Below, in pieces: positions 12,009-24,098 of a stretch of DNA of 64,000 nucleotides. Numbering within the stretch: the stretch's first letter is position 1; the number at the start of each line of letters is the position of its first letter. The position numbers were made by a program, and so were the translations under genes. Source of the stretch: Reticulascus tulasneorum (taxonomy: Eukaryota; Ascomycota; Sordariomycetes; Glomerellales; Reticulascaceae); contig LSAX01000004.1 of the NCBI GenBank assembly GCA_001557505.1, positions 2,418,001 to 2,482,000 on the forward strand, written 5' to 3'. The notes beneath the pieces are model-generated. The model searched no databases. It was not told where the DNA came from and worked only from the letters and a program-made list of their open reading frames with translations.

Positions 12009-15000
12009 TGAGGGGGAAACAGGAAAATGGGTTGGCGACCAACCATGACGTGCCCCAGCCATGGATGTCGCTAGACTCGCAATCTGTTGCCTATCGCTTC
12101 GTGGGAAACAGGCAGAAAATGGCAAAAGCCCAGGACCTATTATTTTCTTCTTGACGTTGGCCACAAGCTGCCTGTTGTGATGTGGATGGAGCTTGCGTGT
12201 GGGCAAGGGGGGTTGCTGCTTGACGGAGCGGAATGCCGAGTCTAGCTCTATCCGTTATCCCTGTTTGACACGAGGATTTGGTTCCTACGAGTCGAAAGAC
12301 CAGGTCGAGGTAGGCCGCCTTAATTTACGATTTGGTTGAGCGCCGTTCCGCCCCATCTGTGGTATTGGGCAGTTGCAGATTTCCGAAAACAGCCTGAATT
12401 GCCGTGGATATATTGCCGGATGAGCCACTAGATGCGAGCAGGCATGCAGTGTGTGCGACATCGCCAACAGCCTCCATGTCCTCAGGTCTGATTTGCTACC
12501 AACAGATCCTCGCTCTGTCTCGTCTTCTTCCGTACCCCATCCCATGGCGGCTGTTTGGTCTTTGCTGTCTGCGCGCGTGTTCGCACAAAAGTCGCTTCGG
12601 AAGGTGATGCGCCTCAATCTGATTGTTTTCTAATTATCTCACCAACTCGCCTCTGGCATGATCGGTTGAGTCCCCTTGTCCCCTGACTCCCTCGCTTGGA
12701 CACCACTCGCAACCTCGACCGAAAAATAACGTTTATTGATTGACAGGGGGGAGACAAGCCACCGATGGCCGCACATGGGTGTTGAAATACCTGGCACGGG
12801 AGAGGGCCACATTATACACACGTCCATAGTTATGTATGAATTGGGGCAGAGGCTCACAGCCGCGGATCGGCCTTCCCCCTTTTCGCTGCGGTACTCCATT
12901 GCTGACATGACCGCGGCCGGCAGCTCGCACCACGGTAAGCTGCAGCTGCCCCGTCAACTCCTTTGGAACGGCTTTCACCTCCTGAGACTGACAGAAAAGA
13001 TCTCTCTCGTTGCACAGCGGTATGTAGCACAATTTCATTGTCGAAAGCAACAGAACCCCGCTGCGGCGACGTCCAAGCATGGGCTTCGGGACCGAAAACT
13101 GCACTGGCATGGCGGATGGAAACCAATCACAAGTTATAGAATCTGGCTTGAACCACCCCGAGGCGTGCAAGGTAAACCGTTCTAGCCTACCCCAGCTCCA
13201 TCCCCTGCGGTGACTTCTCCGTCTCCTGCAGATGTCCCCTGTTCTTGGGCCCAACGAGAAGCCCACGTTACCCGGCCCATGCGCGCAAGGGAAGGAAATT
13301 TGGTGGCCGCCCCATCTGCAGATTGATTGATGGCAATAATTGCGGGACCTAAAAATAGATGGGCTTCAAAAGCCGTGCCTCTTATTATTACACACACCAT
13401 GGGTGCTCGGTTGTTTGTTGGAGAAGAGAAATTTCTGGCAGGGCCTAATTCTTCTCCAACCTAGTCGACCCTATCAGGGCTTCCAGGCAATGCAGTGTGA
13501 GGAGACGAACCCTCAAATCTGCCTTAATCAAGGCCGTCGCTAAACACCGTCATAGGACAGATGCACTACAACTCGCGAACCGGCCCATCTTTGTGCCAGC
13601 ACATTTCTGATCCATTCCTGCGGTACCATTGGCCCAGCGAAGGGCTGAAAAGTGAAGCTAAATCGTGGTGGGATGCGGAATGCCGCTGATGACTTTGGCG
13701 CGATCGCTGGAACATTTTGCTCATCTTTGCTCGAGAATCCACAATTCTCTACACCGTTGTGGCTGGTAGATCAGCCGACTGAGGGAAGCCCAGGCATATG
13801 TAATAGGTATGTGCCTGGCCGTAACAAGGACCGATTCCTTGCGGTACGATGGATCGTATAATGTCTGATGAGACTGTCCCTGGTTCGTGGTCTTCATTCA
13901 CTACGGCCAGCGTCGGCTCGAAGCCGATCAAAAAATGAGCTTTGCTGACACCCAACATCTCTTCCCGTCGTCGCAGCGTTCACCAAGCCATGGACAGTGC
14001 TCCGTGATGGCAGGTACCAATATCCATACCCGTTGGACCGCATAGCGACGAGGCCAGAATACAAAGAGGCACTCGAGTCGGGATTCATCCTTGAACAGGA
14101 AGTCGGTTGGTGGGGAATGCTAAGAGACCGACCTGACATGTGCAGGAAAACCGTGCCATTGTGCCGAACTTTTGCGCGTCGGCATGTTTCTAGAAGCCTT
14201 GAAAGGATTACCATGGGTGACTAGTGTGGTTCCTTTGCTGCCAAGAACTTGATTAGTTCCTACAGACACCATGGATGCTCGAAGCCTGCCAGCTTTCGAC
14301 AGTCTTGCACGCGATCCATTTAAGATCGTCGAGAATTGAACAAATACAATGCGATGAGAATGGCGGTCAAATTTTAGATACAGTTTGTACGGATGTACCA
14401 GACCCGCACGCATCTTGCCAATCACACTGATATCGGTAGACCGCTTGAAATGTTGGGGATGACGCTCCACTTGATGGATGAGGGGCATCCACATGGTCGT
14501 CAAGTTTGGTTTGACTTAAAGTTAACAATGAGTTGCGATGCCCTCAACGTTCAGGCAGCGGCCGTTGAAGCGGTTGGGTCGGCAGCGTGGTCCGAGAGCA
14601 AGTTCCCTACATTTTCATGCTGAAGCCTCCATCATGTCAGGTCCATATGGGACCCTTGCGATACGAGATCCCAATGCATTATCGAAGTGATGCCGCACAG
14701 GAAAACAAAGGAAGAACAGAGAATAACATCCCGCATCAATCTAGGTAAGGCAGCGTTCATCCATCACTCAGGATTACTTGCGGGCGCTTTGTGGCCATCA
14801 ACAAAGCAGCTGCCTCAATTGATACTGATCCATTATTATGTCCCCGTATCAATGCCGGCTCGGTATCGACTGGCCAAAAACGATTCAGAGTTTTGGTCGG
14901 ATCCTCGATGTAACTACTAGGTATGGCCCGGCAAGGCCCAGCCACACGGCCACAAGTCTAATTGTCGATCTTGTTAAGAGACCCCTGTCAATATGTGAGC

Positions 15001-17155
15001 ACGTCGCTGTTAACCATATTTGGTGTCGTAGATGGTTTCTGGTGATTCGCATAGACGAAGCCAATGCTTTGGGCCTCACTCATTGTCCTTCAAGCACTCA
15101 GAGCAATCAGAATAGGCGGCAAATAATCAGACCCTGGTGAGCCCTGTGAGCCCATGTAAGAAGTGCCGAGAATGTGTTGGTGCGAGCGTGGGAGAGAGTA
15201 TCTCACCCGACATGCGATGGAAAGAAACCGCTGTTGAATGTCTCGAGTGGATTTCCGAACTTTCAGTACCCCCACGTCTGGAGGGAGTGAGCGCCATGTA
15301 CTAGATGCATGGGAAAGGTCGCAGCTATGAGTTGGCTTGTACCACCCGATTTCCACGGCAGCTGCAAGGTTGTCGATGACTGTGGTGCACATATGTGGCA
15401 GGAGCCAGGTCCGTCTGAAGCAAGAGGCTGACGGATTCGCTGCGCTGTGTTTGCATTTACGGGCGGCAGATAAGTCTTTTGCTGCAAGAAGACTATGTGG
15501 AGAGCATCTTGCTAGAGTCCCGGCTGATGCAGACGCATGTAGCAAGGCGGCATATCCTTCAATTCTGTAGCATGGTGCTTTGTCTGCTGCTGGTGGCCAT
15601 CCTATAATTCAACGAAACAAAATGACCTACATAGTGGCTATCATTTCGGTAAAACAAGCAGGAAAAGCGATTCCGAGGCCCCAAGTTGCATGGGCCCTAA
15701 CCTGTGACGAGGCGCCCGGTAGATGTTGACGAGGATAGTAGGCAGGGCGGAACAGTTGAGTGACTCGAAAGATATTTGGGGGATGCCAAAGTTCAACACG
15801 AGCGGCCATGACGTGATCATTGCCTGGTAGGCATTTTCAGGGATCCAGGTGTGCCCAGACCAGATGATCATTGGCGAGCCTATCTTGCTTGTCGATAGAC
15901 AATCATCCCCAACGGAAAGGGGGCTCGGTTGCTTCCTCGGGTTCCATATCAACAACCAGTCGCTTCTCAGTGGAACGTTTGGCACTCATCTCGAGGCACG
16001 TGCTGGCCAAAGAAGGTGCAATGGGGTGCGATACCGACTCAGGTGGTTCAGTCGTCCGTGTCACATAGATTTGAAACAACAACAACAAAGGACGGATGTG
16101 TTCTGTCTTCGATGCCACATGGGATGTTCATCCGTGGCAGGTTGGCGTCATACGACTCTGTTAGCTCGGGGGGCGGGGCGGGCAAGCTCTGCGCTAGCCC
16201 TTTGGGCTAACTTATTAGCAGCACTGGGCGTTGAATGATGGAAGATGGCATGGCCAGAAAAATACGGAGCCATGGGTGGGTAGATAGTGTCCTGCAGGCC
16301 GCTAGATTCGGGGTTCTGAAATCTTGGAGGGAAGAGAAAGACAGGCGAGTTCGTTCGAGTCGAGGCAAATTACCGCGGTGCCACCCCCCCGGACTTGCTT
16401 GGAGCGGGTTTTCTTTCCTGTTGGTTCCTTCGTTCTCCGTGTCCAGGAGTTTCTTTCCAGGCCTGCAAGTCCCCACCCCTTCGCTGCCTCTGAGAGGCGC
16501 TGATGAGAGATGATGAACGCTCTCGACTTGCCGGAGTCATGCGCGCATGCGGATGTGGATGGGAATTGGGACAGGGAGGGAAGGCAGACGGCGTAGGGGG
16601 AAAGTAAGTAAGTGGATGGAGAACGTCGGGACTTCGGTAGATGGATCGCGAAGTCCATGGCAGAGGCGCTAGACATGCCGAAGGACGGAGAGAAGGAGCT
16701 TGGGAGACGCCGAAGCGAATTTCCAGCTGGCTCCTGCCTGCCTGTCATTCTACTGGACTGGAGTACGCAAAAATAGGTATACGCTATGTACATACATGGT
16801 TAGGAGAGTTACTAGGTAGCCGGGCTAATTTACCTTACCTTTAGTTGACTGAAAAGGTACCTACCAACTGCTTGCATGGGCGGTAATTACAGTAGCAATT
16901 ATGGATTGGCTTGTCGAGCCATGCCGCCCAGCCAGGTACTTATCGTTACCGATTGCTGCCGCAGCTTAAGTTATACGCCCTACCACTTGTGAACAACAAA
17001 CTTTGAAATTTTACCTGCGTACATAAAAAATACAGGACATCAATCATCGTGGATTCGTGCGAAAAGGAGACGGGATTCTCTGAATGATCTTTCTTCATTC
17101 CTGCCCAAGTCACTCCACGGCTCTGCCTCCATTCTGCCCGTAGTATTGTATAATT

Positions 17156-17226
17156 ACTAGGTACCTAGGTATCAGGATACTACCTACACTGGGTAAGGTA
17201 GTATAGGCAGTTAAGTAAGTAGGTGG
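17156..17226. repeat. TAGGTA/TACCTA low-complexity cluster with a 12-bp palindrome
   Basis: Densely packed TAGGT/ACCTA words, including the perfect palindrome CTAGGTACCTAG at 17157-17168 and AAGTAAGTAGG at the right end. Related words recur at 16810-16865, 17295-17310 and 17626-17645, so the 16.8-17.7 kb stretch as a whole is enriched for them. It is probably degenerate simple sequence rather than a binding site. Confidence 0.55.
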
Positions 17227-17937
17227 AGTGCATCTGCAAGCTGCACCAACAGCCTTATTACGAAACGTACGAAGGAGAAAACTCTGCTTGAGTAAGTCAC
17301 CTACCTGCGAGTTCCAACAAGAATCATGGCATGCCGCACGGGAATTCGATCATATGAACGGGGGGCACACACTACCACACTGTATGTTGGGCACGGTACC
17401 TGGAATGAATGAGGGCAGAGAGCGTAGTGATGATGGATGCATGCCTTTCGTAAGGCGTTGGTGCTGGCCGGCCCGTTAGATTCAGGTGCGTTATTAAAGA
17501 CGCATTTTCCCTGTAAATCCCCTGATATTACCCTAAACTGCCTGCTGTGGCCCTCCGTCCCGGGTCACAATGCTACGGAGCCCTTCTGCTAGCAAGTTAC
17601 GTGTTGCCTCTATGGCAATTAGTATGTACTACCACCTACCTACTCATGGTGCAGATTGCTCGTTACTGGAAGACTGGAAATCTGCAATGAGGACACGGCA
17701 CAGAAAGTACGAACTTCAATAGATCGCGGAAGCCACTGTAGGGGCTGACTGAGGGGAGCCACGCACAGGTCACTGAAGGCACTGTGCAGACGGTGGCAGC
17801 TGCCAAAACTTGCTCAACACCAACAAAAACATCCAATGATGGCAGTCGGGAGGGGCTTTCTTTAGAAAAAATTTCTTCTTCTTCTTTGGCGTTCTGCTCG
17901 GCTAAAAAACACTCGTACGTACCAACGGAGTACGTTG

Positions 17938-17953
17938 TGCAATTGCAATTGCA
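17938..17953. other. 16-bp perfect palindrome TGCAATTGCAATTGCA
   Basis: Overlapping TGCAAT/ATTGCA units form a perfect dyad centred between 17945 and 17946. It could be a site for a dimeric (bZIP-like) regulator or simple sequence. It lies 3.2 kb upstream of the Zn2Cys6 gene. Confidence 0.5.
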
Positions 17954-19639
17954 ACGCCGTAGCCAGCAGTGGCTCACTACCAGGCAACTGCTAATGAAAG
18001 TCCTACCTGACGGAGGACCACACGATTGCTGTACCAAAGGTTAACCAGCTGCTCGGGCCGTGTGGAAGAGAGCTCTTGATGTGTTCGACAGACTAAGGTA
18101 GACGTCCTTCGGGGCCGGGGGGATTGTCTTCGCGAGGCTCCAAGGAGGCAGATGCTGGCTGTCCTAGTCCCGGCCACTCGGGCTAGCCCACGAATAACAC
18201 TAATTCGGCAAGTGTCAGAGGCGCCCCCTAACTATCGCCTACTTTGCCTCCTTAGCTCGCCCACATCTTGAACTCGAAGATGCTTAGCGGCCTCCCTGAG
18301 AGCACTACCGCCGCATTACACCGGCTGCAGTCAGAGGCGTCAACGCCGGGGGAGTGAACACAGATACAGGCAGAGGTTGCCAAGCCTGGCGGCCACTGCG
18401 GACTCGTTTTGGTTTTCGGCTCGGCCATGCCACGGAGGAGTCGTGGACAGTGCCAGCCCAGCTTCCTCACTTCTTCTAGCGCTGGCCCCGAATCTGCGGC
18501 TCGAAAAAGAAACCATCGACATGAGGAAGGAGAAGCGCCGAATCTCGTGTCATCCCACGCCAAAGAGGAACTGATGAGAAGAGAGACAAGGAAGCGCGTA
18601 AGGGGAGGTTGGCCCTGTCCGTCTCTCCGGCTTGCAAGCATCCCAAAGGACGCCCGGCTGTCCCTCACCTGTCCATTGTGCTGCCTCCCACAAGAGGTGC
18701 AAATCTCGTACCGCCACAGTGCACCCAGGGCAATGGGATTGAACTAACGAGACATGCCGGACGCGTCTTATTAGCCTCTGATATTGATGCAAGGGTGGTC
18801 CCTCCAGGCACTTTCTGCGTGAGGAGTCAAGGTTCAACGGCCCAGGGCTGGTCGAGAGAGGCAGGTACTTTACCCCATGACTGCCTACACCAACCTGACA
18901 GGTATCCCCCATGTACGGCGCTGCTGCAAAAATACATCAGCCCCAGGAGAGACGGGGGAGGGTTCACTTCTTCGTCTGATGTTCAAGAGAGATTGACATC
19001 CCAACCCAGAGAGTTCGCAACCCCGCGCCGAGATCCACAACCAGCACAACAAACATCAATCGCACTCGCTCCCTCCACTTCTTTGGGAGATAGTACTGAT
19101 TGCTATGTATGTACGTATGTACGTACTACGTACTATGGGCATCATGTGTGAACTAACTAATAGTAGGTGGGAACCGTAGAACCAACAACCGATATCCATT
19201 GTACATCCCACCGTACATGCGGAGCACACCTCATTACCTATATGTACAGTACGTACTTACATGCATATGTAGTACTCCAGGCCGTATCTCGTTCTTCTCA
19301 CCCGACCTCCCGAGAGCCGCCCGTTATTTGGCGTCACCAACCATGGTGGATCATAGCAGGACATGTATTATTTCATGCTCCCCTATCCATCCATCGGTAG
19401 GCATGTGCACATACTGCACGCCGCAAAATCGGCAGTGCTGCTCTCGCATCGCCGACTCCTTGCTCATCTCAAGTTGCTCGTCTGGGCTGTCAATGCAATG
19501 CCAGCAGGACACACGGTTCGCGGTAAGCCCCCGGGCCACGCCCATCTCATCCCATCTCAATTCCATTGGACGTCGGCATGGATGAGGCATGTGCCTCTCT
19601 CTGAGGTTTTCTCGTAATATTGATGCCGTCATTTTGTTC

Positions 19640-20100
19640 CTGTAACCCAATTGTCATATCATCACCCCCCCAAATTAACAGGTACATTCACTACGGAGTA
19701 ATGCCCCCCCCCCTTGACATTACCAGCTACCGCAGTCCCAGTCCAGACCCGGACCATGCCTCGCACGTTTTTCCCTCCCTCTTTCACAGCCTCCCCGTCT
19801 TATCCTTCCCGTCCCCCAAATCTCCAAGGGTACTACGTATGTACCTCCCTCGCCCTCAACCCCCTACCATTAGGTTAGGTTACTTACTTGACTGAACTTA
19901 CTCCATCGAGTCCCTGGCCACCCCCCCTCCAATGGCGCCTAACTAGGGAGTCCACCATTCGCGGCATCGTCTCTCTCTAAGCCACCCCTCTCTCGCACTC
20001 GCTCTCCACCACACCATACCACACCACCCCCCATTTCCACTCACCACTTACACCCCCTTGCCAGCCCTTCATCCATGCACCCAGGATTCTCTCGAGGGGT
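19640..20100 (+). promoter_or_regulatory. Pyrimidine-rich probable promoter/leader region of the Zn2Cys6 gene
   Basis: Long C/T-rich stretches on the coding strand, including a C10 run at 19704-19713 and CTCTCTCT/CCACACCA tracts at 19965-20060. Such CT tracts typically precede transcription starts in filamentous fungi. If transcription starts here, the gene has a leader of about 1 kb. Confidence 0.4.
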
Positions 20101-20919
20101 GTAATCAATCCCAGCAATGACCTTTCCCACCGAGGAAGACTGTGCCTTATTGCGGTGCTACCCTGGCCTAGGCGCAGACTGTGCCCGTTAGACTGACCTT
20201 ATGGAGACAATGCTACAGCTGCGGGTGCATCTATTTGTTCCTAGGTACCTTCTTCCCTGGTGAGCCTGGTGAGCCTTAATCACAAAGACACACCATGCCG
20301 TCGGTGCCGACAAGCCACCCAGGTGGTGCTAGCTCCTTCTCATCATACTGCCATCCCTAGCCAAGAGACATGTCCATGGCGGCCACAGGGAAACCTCCAC
20401 ACGTGCGTGAGCCTAGGGAACGGTACTTCGTGCCCGTCTTTCTTGCAAGCACTTGCAGGAGTCTATCGGTGCTCCTTCCGAGTCCTTCCCAAATCTAATA
20501 AGCCAAGCCCATCCAGCCTGTTGGTCCCGTTAGTCTCCATCTGGACCCCTCGGTGTATCTTGCTGCACCATGCTTGCCCTGGGCGGCCGAGGCGACTTGC
20601 GAGAGTATACATAGGCGGGCGGGATTGCATCCCTACTTCCTCTACTCGCTTTCTCTCGTCATTCTCAAAAGCCACCCCGTCCCCTCTTCTCACCCACACA
20701 CACCTCACCTCTGTCGATATATCCGTACATCCTCTCCGTCTAGACTTGGTTGTTGTTGGGCGCATAACATCCAGAGACGGGACCTACGTGCTATTGCCGT
20801 CCGGCAGCTTGGAACCGCCAACAGCACCTCCAACTCTGCTTTCCTGGTCCTTATATTTCTGTCTCAAATTATCCGGAATTTGAGCACCGCAGCACTGCGT
20901 TGATCACCCCGGCCTTGGC

Positions 20920-20949
20920 ATGTACGTCGAGAGGGTGGCCGTGTGTTAG
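20920..20949 (+). promoter_or_regulatory. Upstream ORF 1 (9 codons) before the Zn2Cys6 gene
   Basis: ATG at 20920 reads nine codons to TAG at 20947-20949, 164 nt before the main start. It matters only if the transcript extends this far, which the sequence suggests but does not prove. Confidence 0.4.
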
Positions 20950-21069
20950 CTGCGCCGCTTGTGGATCTTTACCCGGAGCATATCTATATCGACCAGTCCT
21001 CGCTACCCGTCACTGCAGAGCTCCTGCTTTGGAACCTCATCTCATCTTCTCTCTATACTTCAACCAGAG

Positions 21070-21126
21070 ATGCAACATAGTTCTTCGACAACCCGCGCCG
21101 AATCTCTCTCCCAATGGGGATTTTAG
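21070..21126 (+). promoter_or_regulatory. Upstream ORF 2 (18 codons), overlapping the main start codon of the Zn2Cys6 gene
   Basis: ATG at 21070 (purine at -3) reads 18 codons to TAG at 21124-21126. It overlaps the main ATG at 21114 in another frame. The main ATG has C at -3, a weaker context, so ribosomes may initiate upstream and bypass the main start. This arrangement usually lowers translation. Confidence 0.5.
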
Positions 21127-24098
21127 CTTTAGAACCTCACCCTCGTTTGGCCGCCCCAGATTCTCCTCCTGAACTGGTGAGCCCGACCTCGTCTTCCTAC
21201 TCTTCTCGCCCTTCTCCGCCTGGGGATAACCGCTGGACCCTGACTGCTCCCGTCTCTCCTCCCATGTCCAACTATGAACACAACTCAGCGGCCGACGTGT
21301 CGACTGTTGGGAAGAGCATGGACGAAAGTCAGAGCCGAAAGGAACCTGCTCCACCTGCCCCTCGACAACAGCTGCCATCTCTAAGCAGCTTGTTCGGACC
21401 TCCTTCCTCGGTTCGGCCCCTTCACTCTCCCCTATCTGATAGACCGAGTTCCTATCCGGCAACCTCACCTTTAGACCGACCACGAGTATCGTCGGCGCAC
21501 GGAGACAGGCCGTATCCTACTTCTTACTTTTCACAGGCTATATCTCCCCCTACAACACAGCCGCGAAGCACGTATGAAGGAAAGTTCGAACATGAGAGGC
21601 AACCAATTCACGCTTTAGCACGCTCTTTTTCCGGGTCGGGTTCCCCCAGGTACCGGGAGCTTGACAACCTTCGGCATGAACCGAGATCAGATGCTGGGCT
21701 GGGAGCTAAATGGTCGGCTCATCAGGAATCTGGGAGGCACGAGTATTCTTTGAGCGGCAGAGACAGTTCGGGCGCTCTTCGATCGCCGCATGACCGCTTA
21801 CCGTACCAGTTTTCTGGCATCAAAGATCCGGGGATGAGCTACCAAAGACCAGCTCCTGGGTCAGGGTTGATCCAACCGCCGACCCCTACCAGTACCGTGG
21901 CCTCTGAAGGCATTCCTTCCAAAGATGGTCTTGGTCCCAAGATATGGACGGGAACTCACTTTCTACCACGTTTTGTGCGAGCAGCCGAAGTACCAGGGGA
22001 GGGCATGTGCTATTTTTACGACGACGGAAGTCATTGCAAGACGGTCATCGATGGGGAGGCAGTCAATGCCCACTGGGGCGTGACAAAGGCAGGGAAGCCA
22101 AGAAAGAGATTGGCAATTGCGTGTATTACCTGCCGGGAGAAGAAGATTAAGTGCGACCCTGACTACCCACGATGCGTTCAGTGCGAGAAATTCGGCCGCG
22201 TGTGCAAGTTCAAGAACGCGTAAGGACCCGGCACCTACCCCTGAGTTGTTTTCGATGGAATGGTTCGCTAACTATGTCTTTGCAGGCCCCGAGGAGGACA
22301 CAACACTTCCCCGTCGACGCCACCTGCAGAGGTTGATGACTTGAGACGGTTAGGAGGGCCGCCCAAGCCGAACGACTTCCGCAGGCCCGGCAGCAACTCG
22401 AGTTCGTCCGTTTCGCCTCGCACCACTATGCGACAGCCTAGCCCAGAACCGCTTATGCCTCACAAGAGGATGCGCATAGGCTACGACAACTACCCACCGA
22501 TGGCTGGAGAGCCGTCATCAATGATGCATACGCCGGAGACGGTCAAGTCGAGCCTCTCCTGGCACCATCATCACCAAGCTGTTGAGCTGCCTCGAATCCA
22601 CGAGGATGTGCTTAGCCGAGCGTGGCAAACAGACCCGTACGTGTCAGATCCTCAATCAATTAGCACCGTCATCTCCTCCTTCTTCGTACACATCGACAGC
22701 ACCATGGCCCTTCGTTTCCTGCCCGAGAAGCCGTTCAAATCCTGGGTGGCCGGTAACGCTCACAGAAAGTCCCCAGAAGACCTGATGCTCGTCTATAGCA
22801 TCCTCGCCGTTGGCGTCGCCCTCTCGGGCGGCCCCAAGAATATCGCCTACGAATACGCGCAGGTGGCTCGCTTTGCTCAGCAGCGAGCTGCTTCTGGCCT
22901 GCAACTAGTGCAGACCCGTCTCCTCTTGGCCATCTACTATCTATCGATTTCGAGGCCATGCGAGTCAAATGACATGTGCAGTGCTGCATTGTCAGCAGCA
23001 ACATGCTTGCAGTTGAATCTCGAAATGGAAAAGTCAACCGATTCGAACCTGGTTATATTTCCTTACGGCTTGAATAGAGCATCCTACGCAGAATCCCGAC
23101 GACGCACATTCTGGGCTTGCTTTACCCTGGAAAGACTAAACGGCATGTTCCCGAACCGGCCCAGTACCCTCAGTGCTGAAGATATCTTTTTGCGACTTCC
23201 ATCTGATCCGCAGAGCTTCGAGGACCAAGTCGATGCGCATAGTCCCTTTTTCGGCTCGCCAACCACGACTCTCCCCAAGATCCTTGAGCAGCCGATTGGG
23301 ACGTTGAGTCACCTCATTCAAGTGGTGGATATTTGGGCCGAAGTCATGGCAGCGATCTACCGAAACACGCACAGAACTTCGGCGGCGGACTTCGATTTCA
23401 GCAAGCACCTTCAGAGTTCTCTGGGTCGGTTGAAGGAGTGGCAGGCCGCCCTTCCCCAGCGTTTGACCAGCAACCCTGGAAACATGGACCAGGCTGCGCT
23501 GGATGGAAATCTCGGCTCGTTGCTCACGATGCACCTCCTGTACCACCATACCATGATCAAGCTTCACCGACATATCCCCTCTTCTCAACCACTTTCACCC
23601 CCGTCGCGGCTTCAACATGTATTCACCATGCAAGACCATGCCATGAGAATCCTCGACATGACGGGTGAATTGGACTTGCTTCTCGCAGCGCGCCGCACGC
23701 GGATGGGGATTCCACCACCCACAACAAGTGCTGCTGTCCTGGAGGCGATGGATGTTCTGACAGCCGAAGGCTCAATGGCCGATCTATCCGTCCTCTTTGA
23801 TCGACTTATTGTCGCCAAGCACGTAGTCGAAGTCACTGGGACCGTCTGGGAGGAGGCCGCAGTCCACCGCCTCGCAATGGAGCACCGCCTCGAGAAGCTC
23901 CGTCAGATCCGTGAGCGCGGCACCGAGGCCTCCAGCCCCACCCCTGGTTCTCGCGTTTTCCTTCACCGAGAAGAGAGCAAGGAGAGCAGACTGCCCCCTG
24001 GGCTTTGCTGGCAGATTACCGATTCTATCGAGACAGTCTTTCCCAACACTACGGATATTGCTTATACGAGCTTAACGCAACTTCCTTTATATGGCTAA
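21114..24098 (+). CDS. Zn(II)2Cys6 transcription factor with fungal-specific regulatory domain
   Basis: Exons 21114..22219 and 22286..24098 give 972 residues. A Pro/Ser-rich N-terminal region (1-300) contains LPSLSSLFGPP (about 87-97). A short conserved-looking block (GMCYFYDDGSHCKTVIDGEA) precedes the binuclear cluster Cys337-x2-Cys340-x6-Cys347-x6-Cys354-x2-Cys357-x6-Cys364, flanked by basic KPRKR. The middle homology (fungal_trans) region spans roughly 490-800 and includes a RRRTFWACFTLERL-type motif. It is a nuclear DNA-binding regulator, and the cluster is central rather than N-terminal. The intron falls just after the cluster. I recognise the family but not the ortholog, so target genes are unknown. 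The very long upstream region and overlapping uORF suggest complex regulation, as for developmental regulators; that is inference. Confidence 0.93.

Larger units (their letters stand above)
6144..21113. other. Gene-free block of about 15 kb between ADE6 and the Zn2Cys6 regulator
   Basis: No reading frame here has recognisable motifs, and every long frame overlaps comparable frames on the other strand. Base composition looks similar to the genic parts apart from a short AT-rich patch near 11.4-11.6 kb, so this is not an obvious AT-rich (RIP-degraded) transposon block. By eye I see no tRNA, 5S rRNA, terminal inverted repeats or transposase/reverse-transcriptase motifs. It contains short palindromes, TAGGTA-type simple sequence (16.8-17.7 kb) and a pyrimidine-rich stretch before the regulator gene. 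Two coding-like fragments (13.65-14.34 kb and 15.64-15.99 kb) are too weak to call. It could be an extended regulatory region, a non-coding transcript locus, or decayed genes. Confidence 0.7.

Noticed and set aside
20260..20883. 207-codon plus-strand ORF upstream of the Zn2Cys6 gene
   Set aside because: It begins with GTG, lies in C/T-rich leader DNA and overlaps other open frames; a by-product of composition.
6144..21113. tRNA, dispersed 5S rRNA or transposon in the long gap
   Set aside because: Scanned by eye for B-box-like GGTTCGA sequences, 5S-like starts, terminal repeats and transposase motifs; none was convincing. A tRNAscan, Infernal or RepeatMasker run would be decisive.
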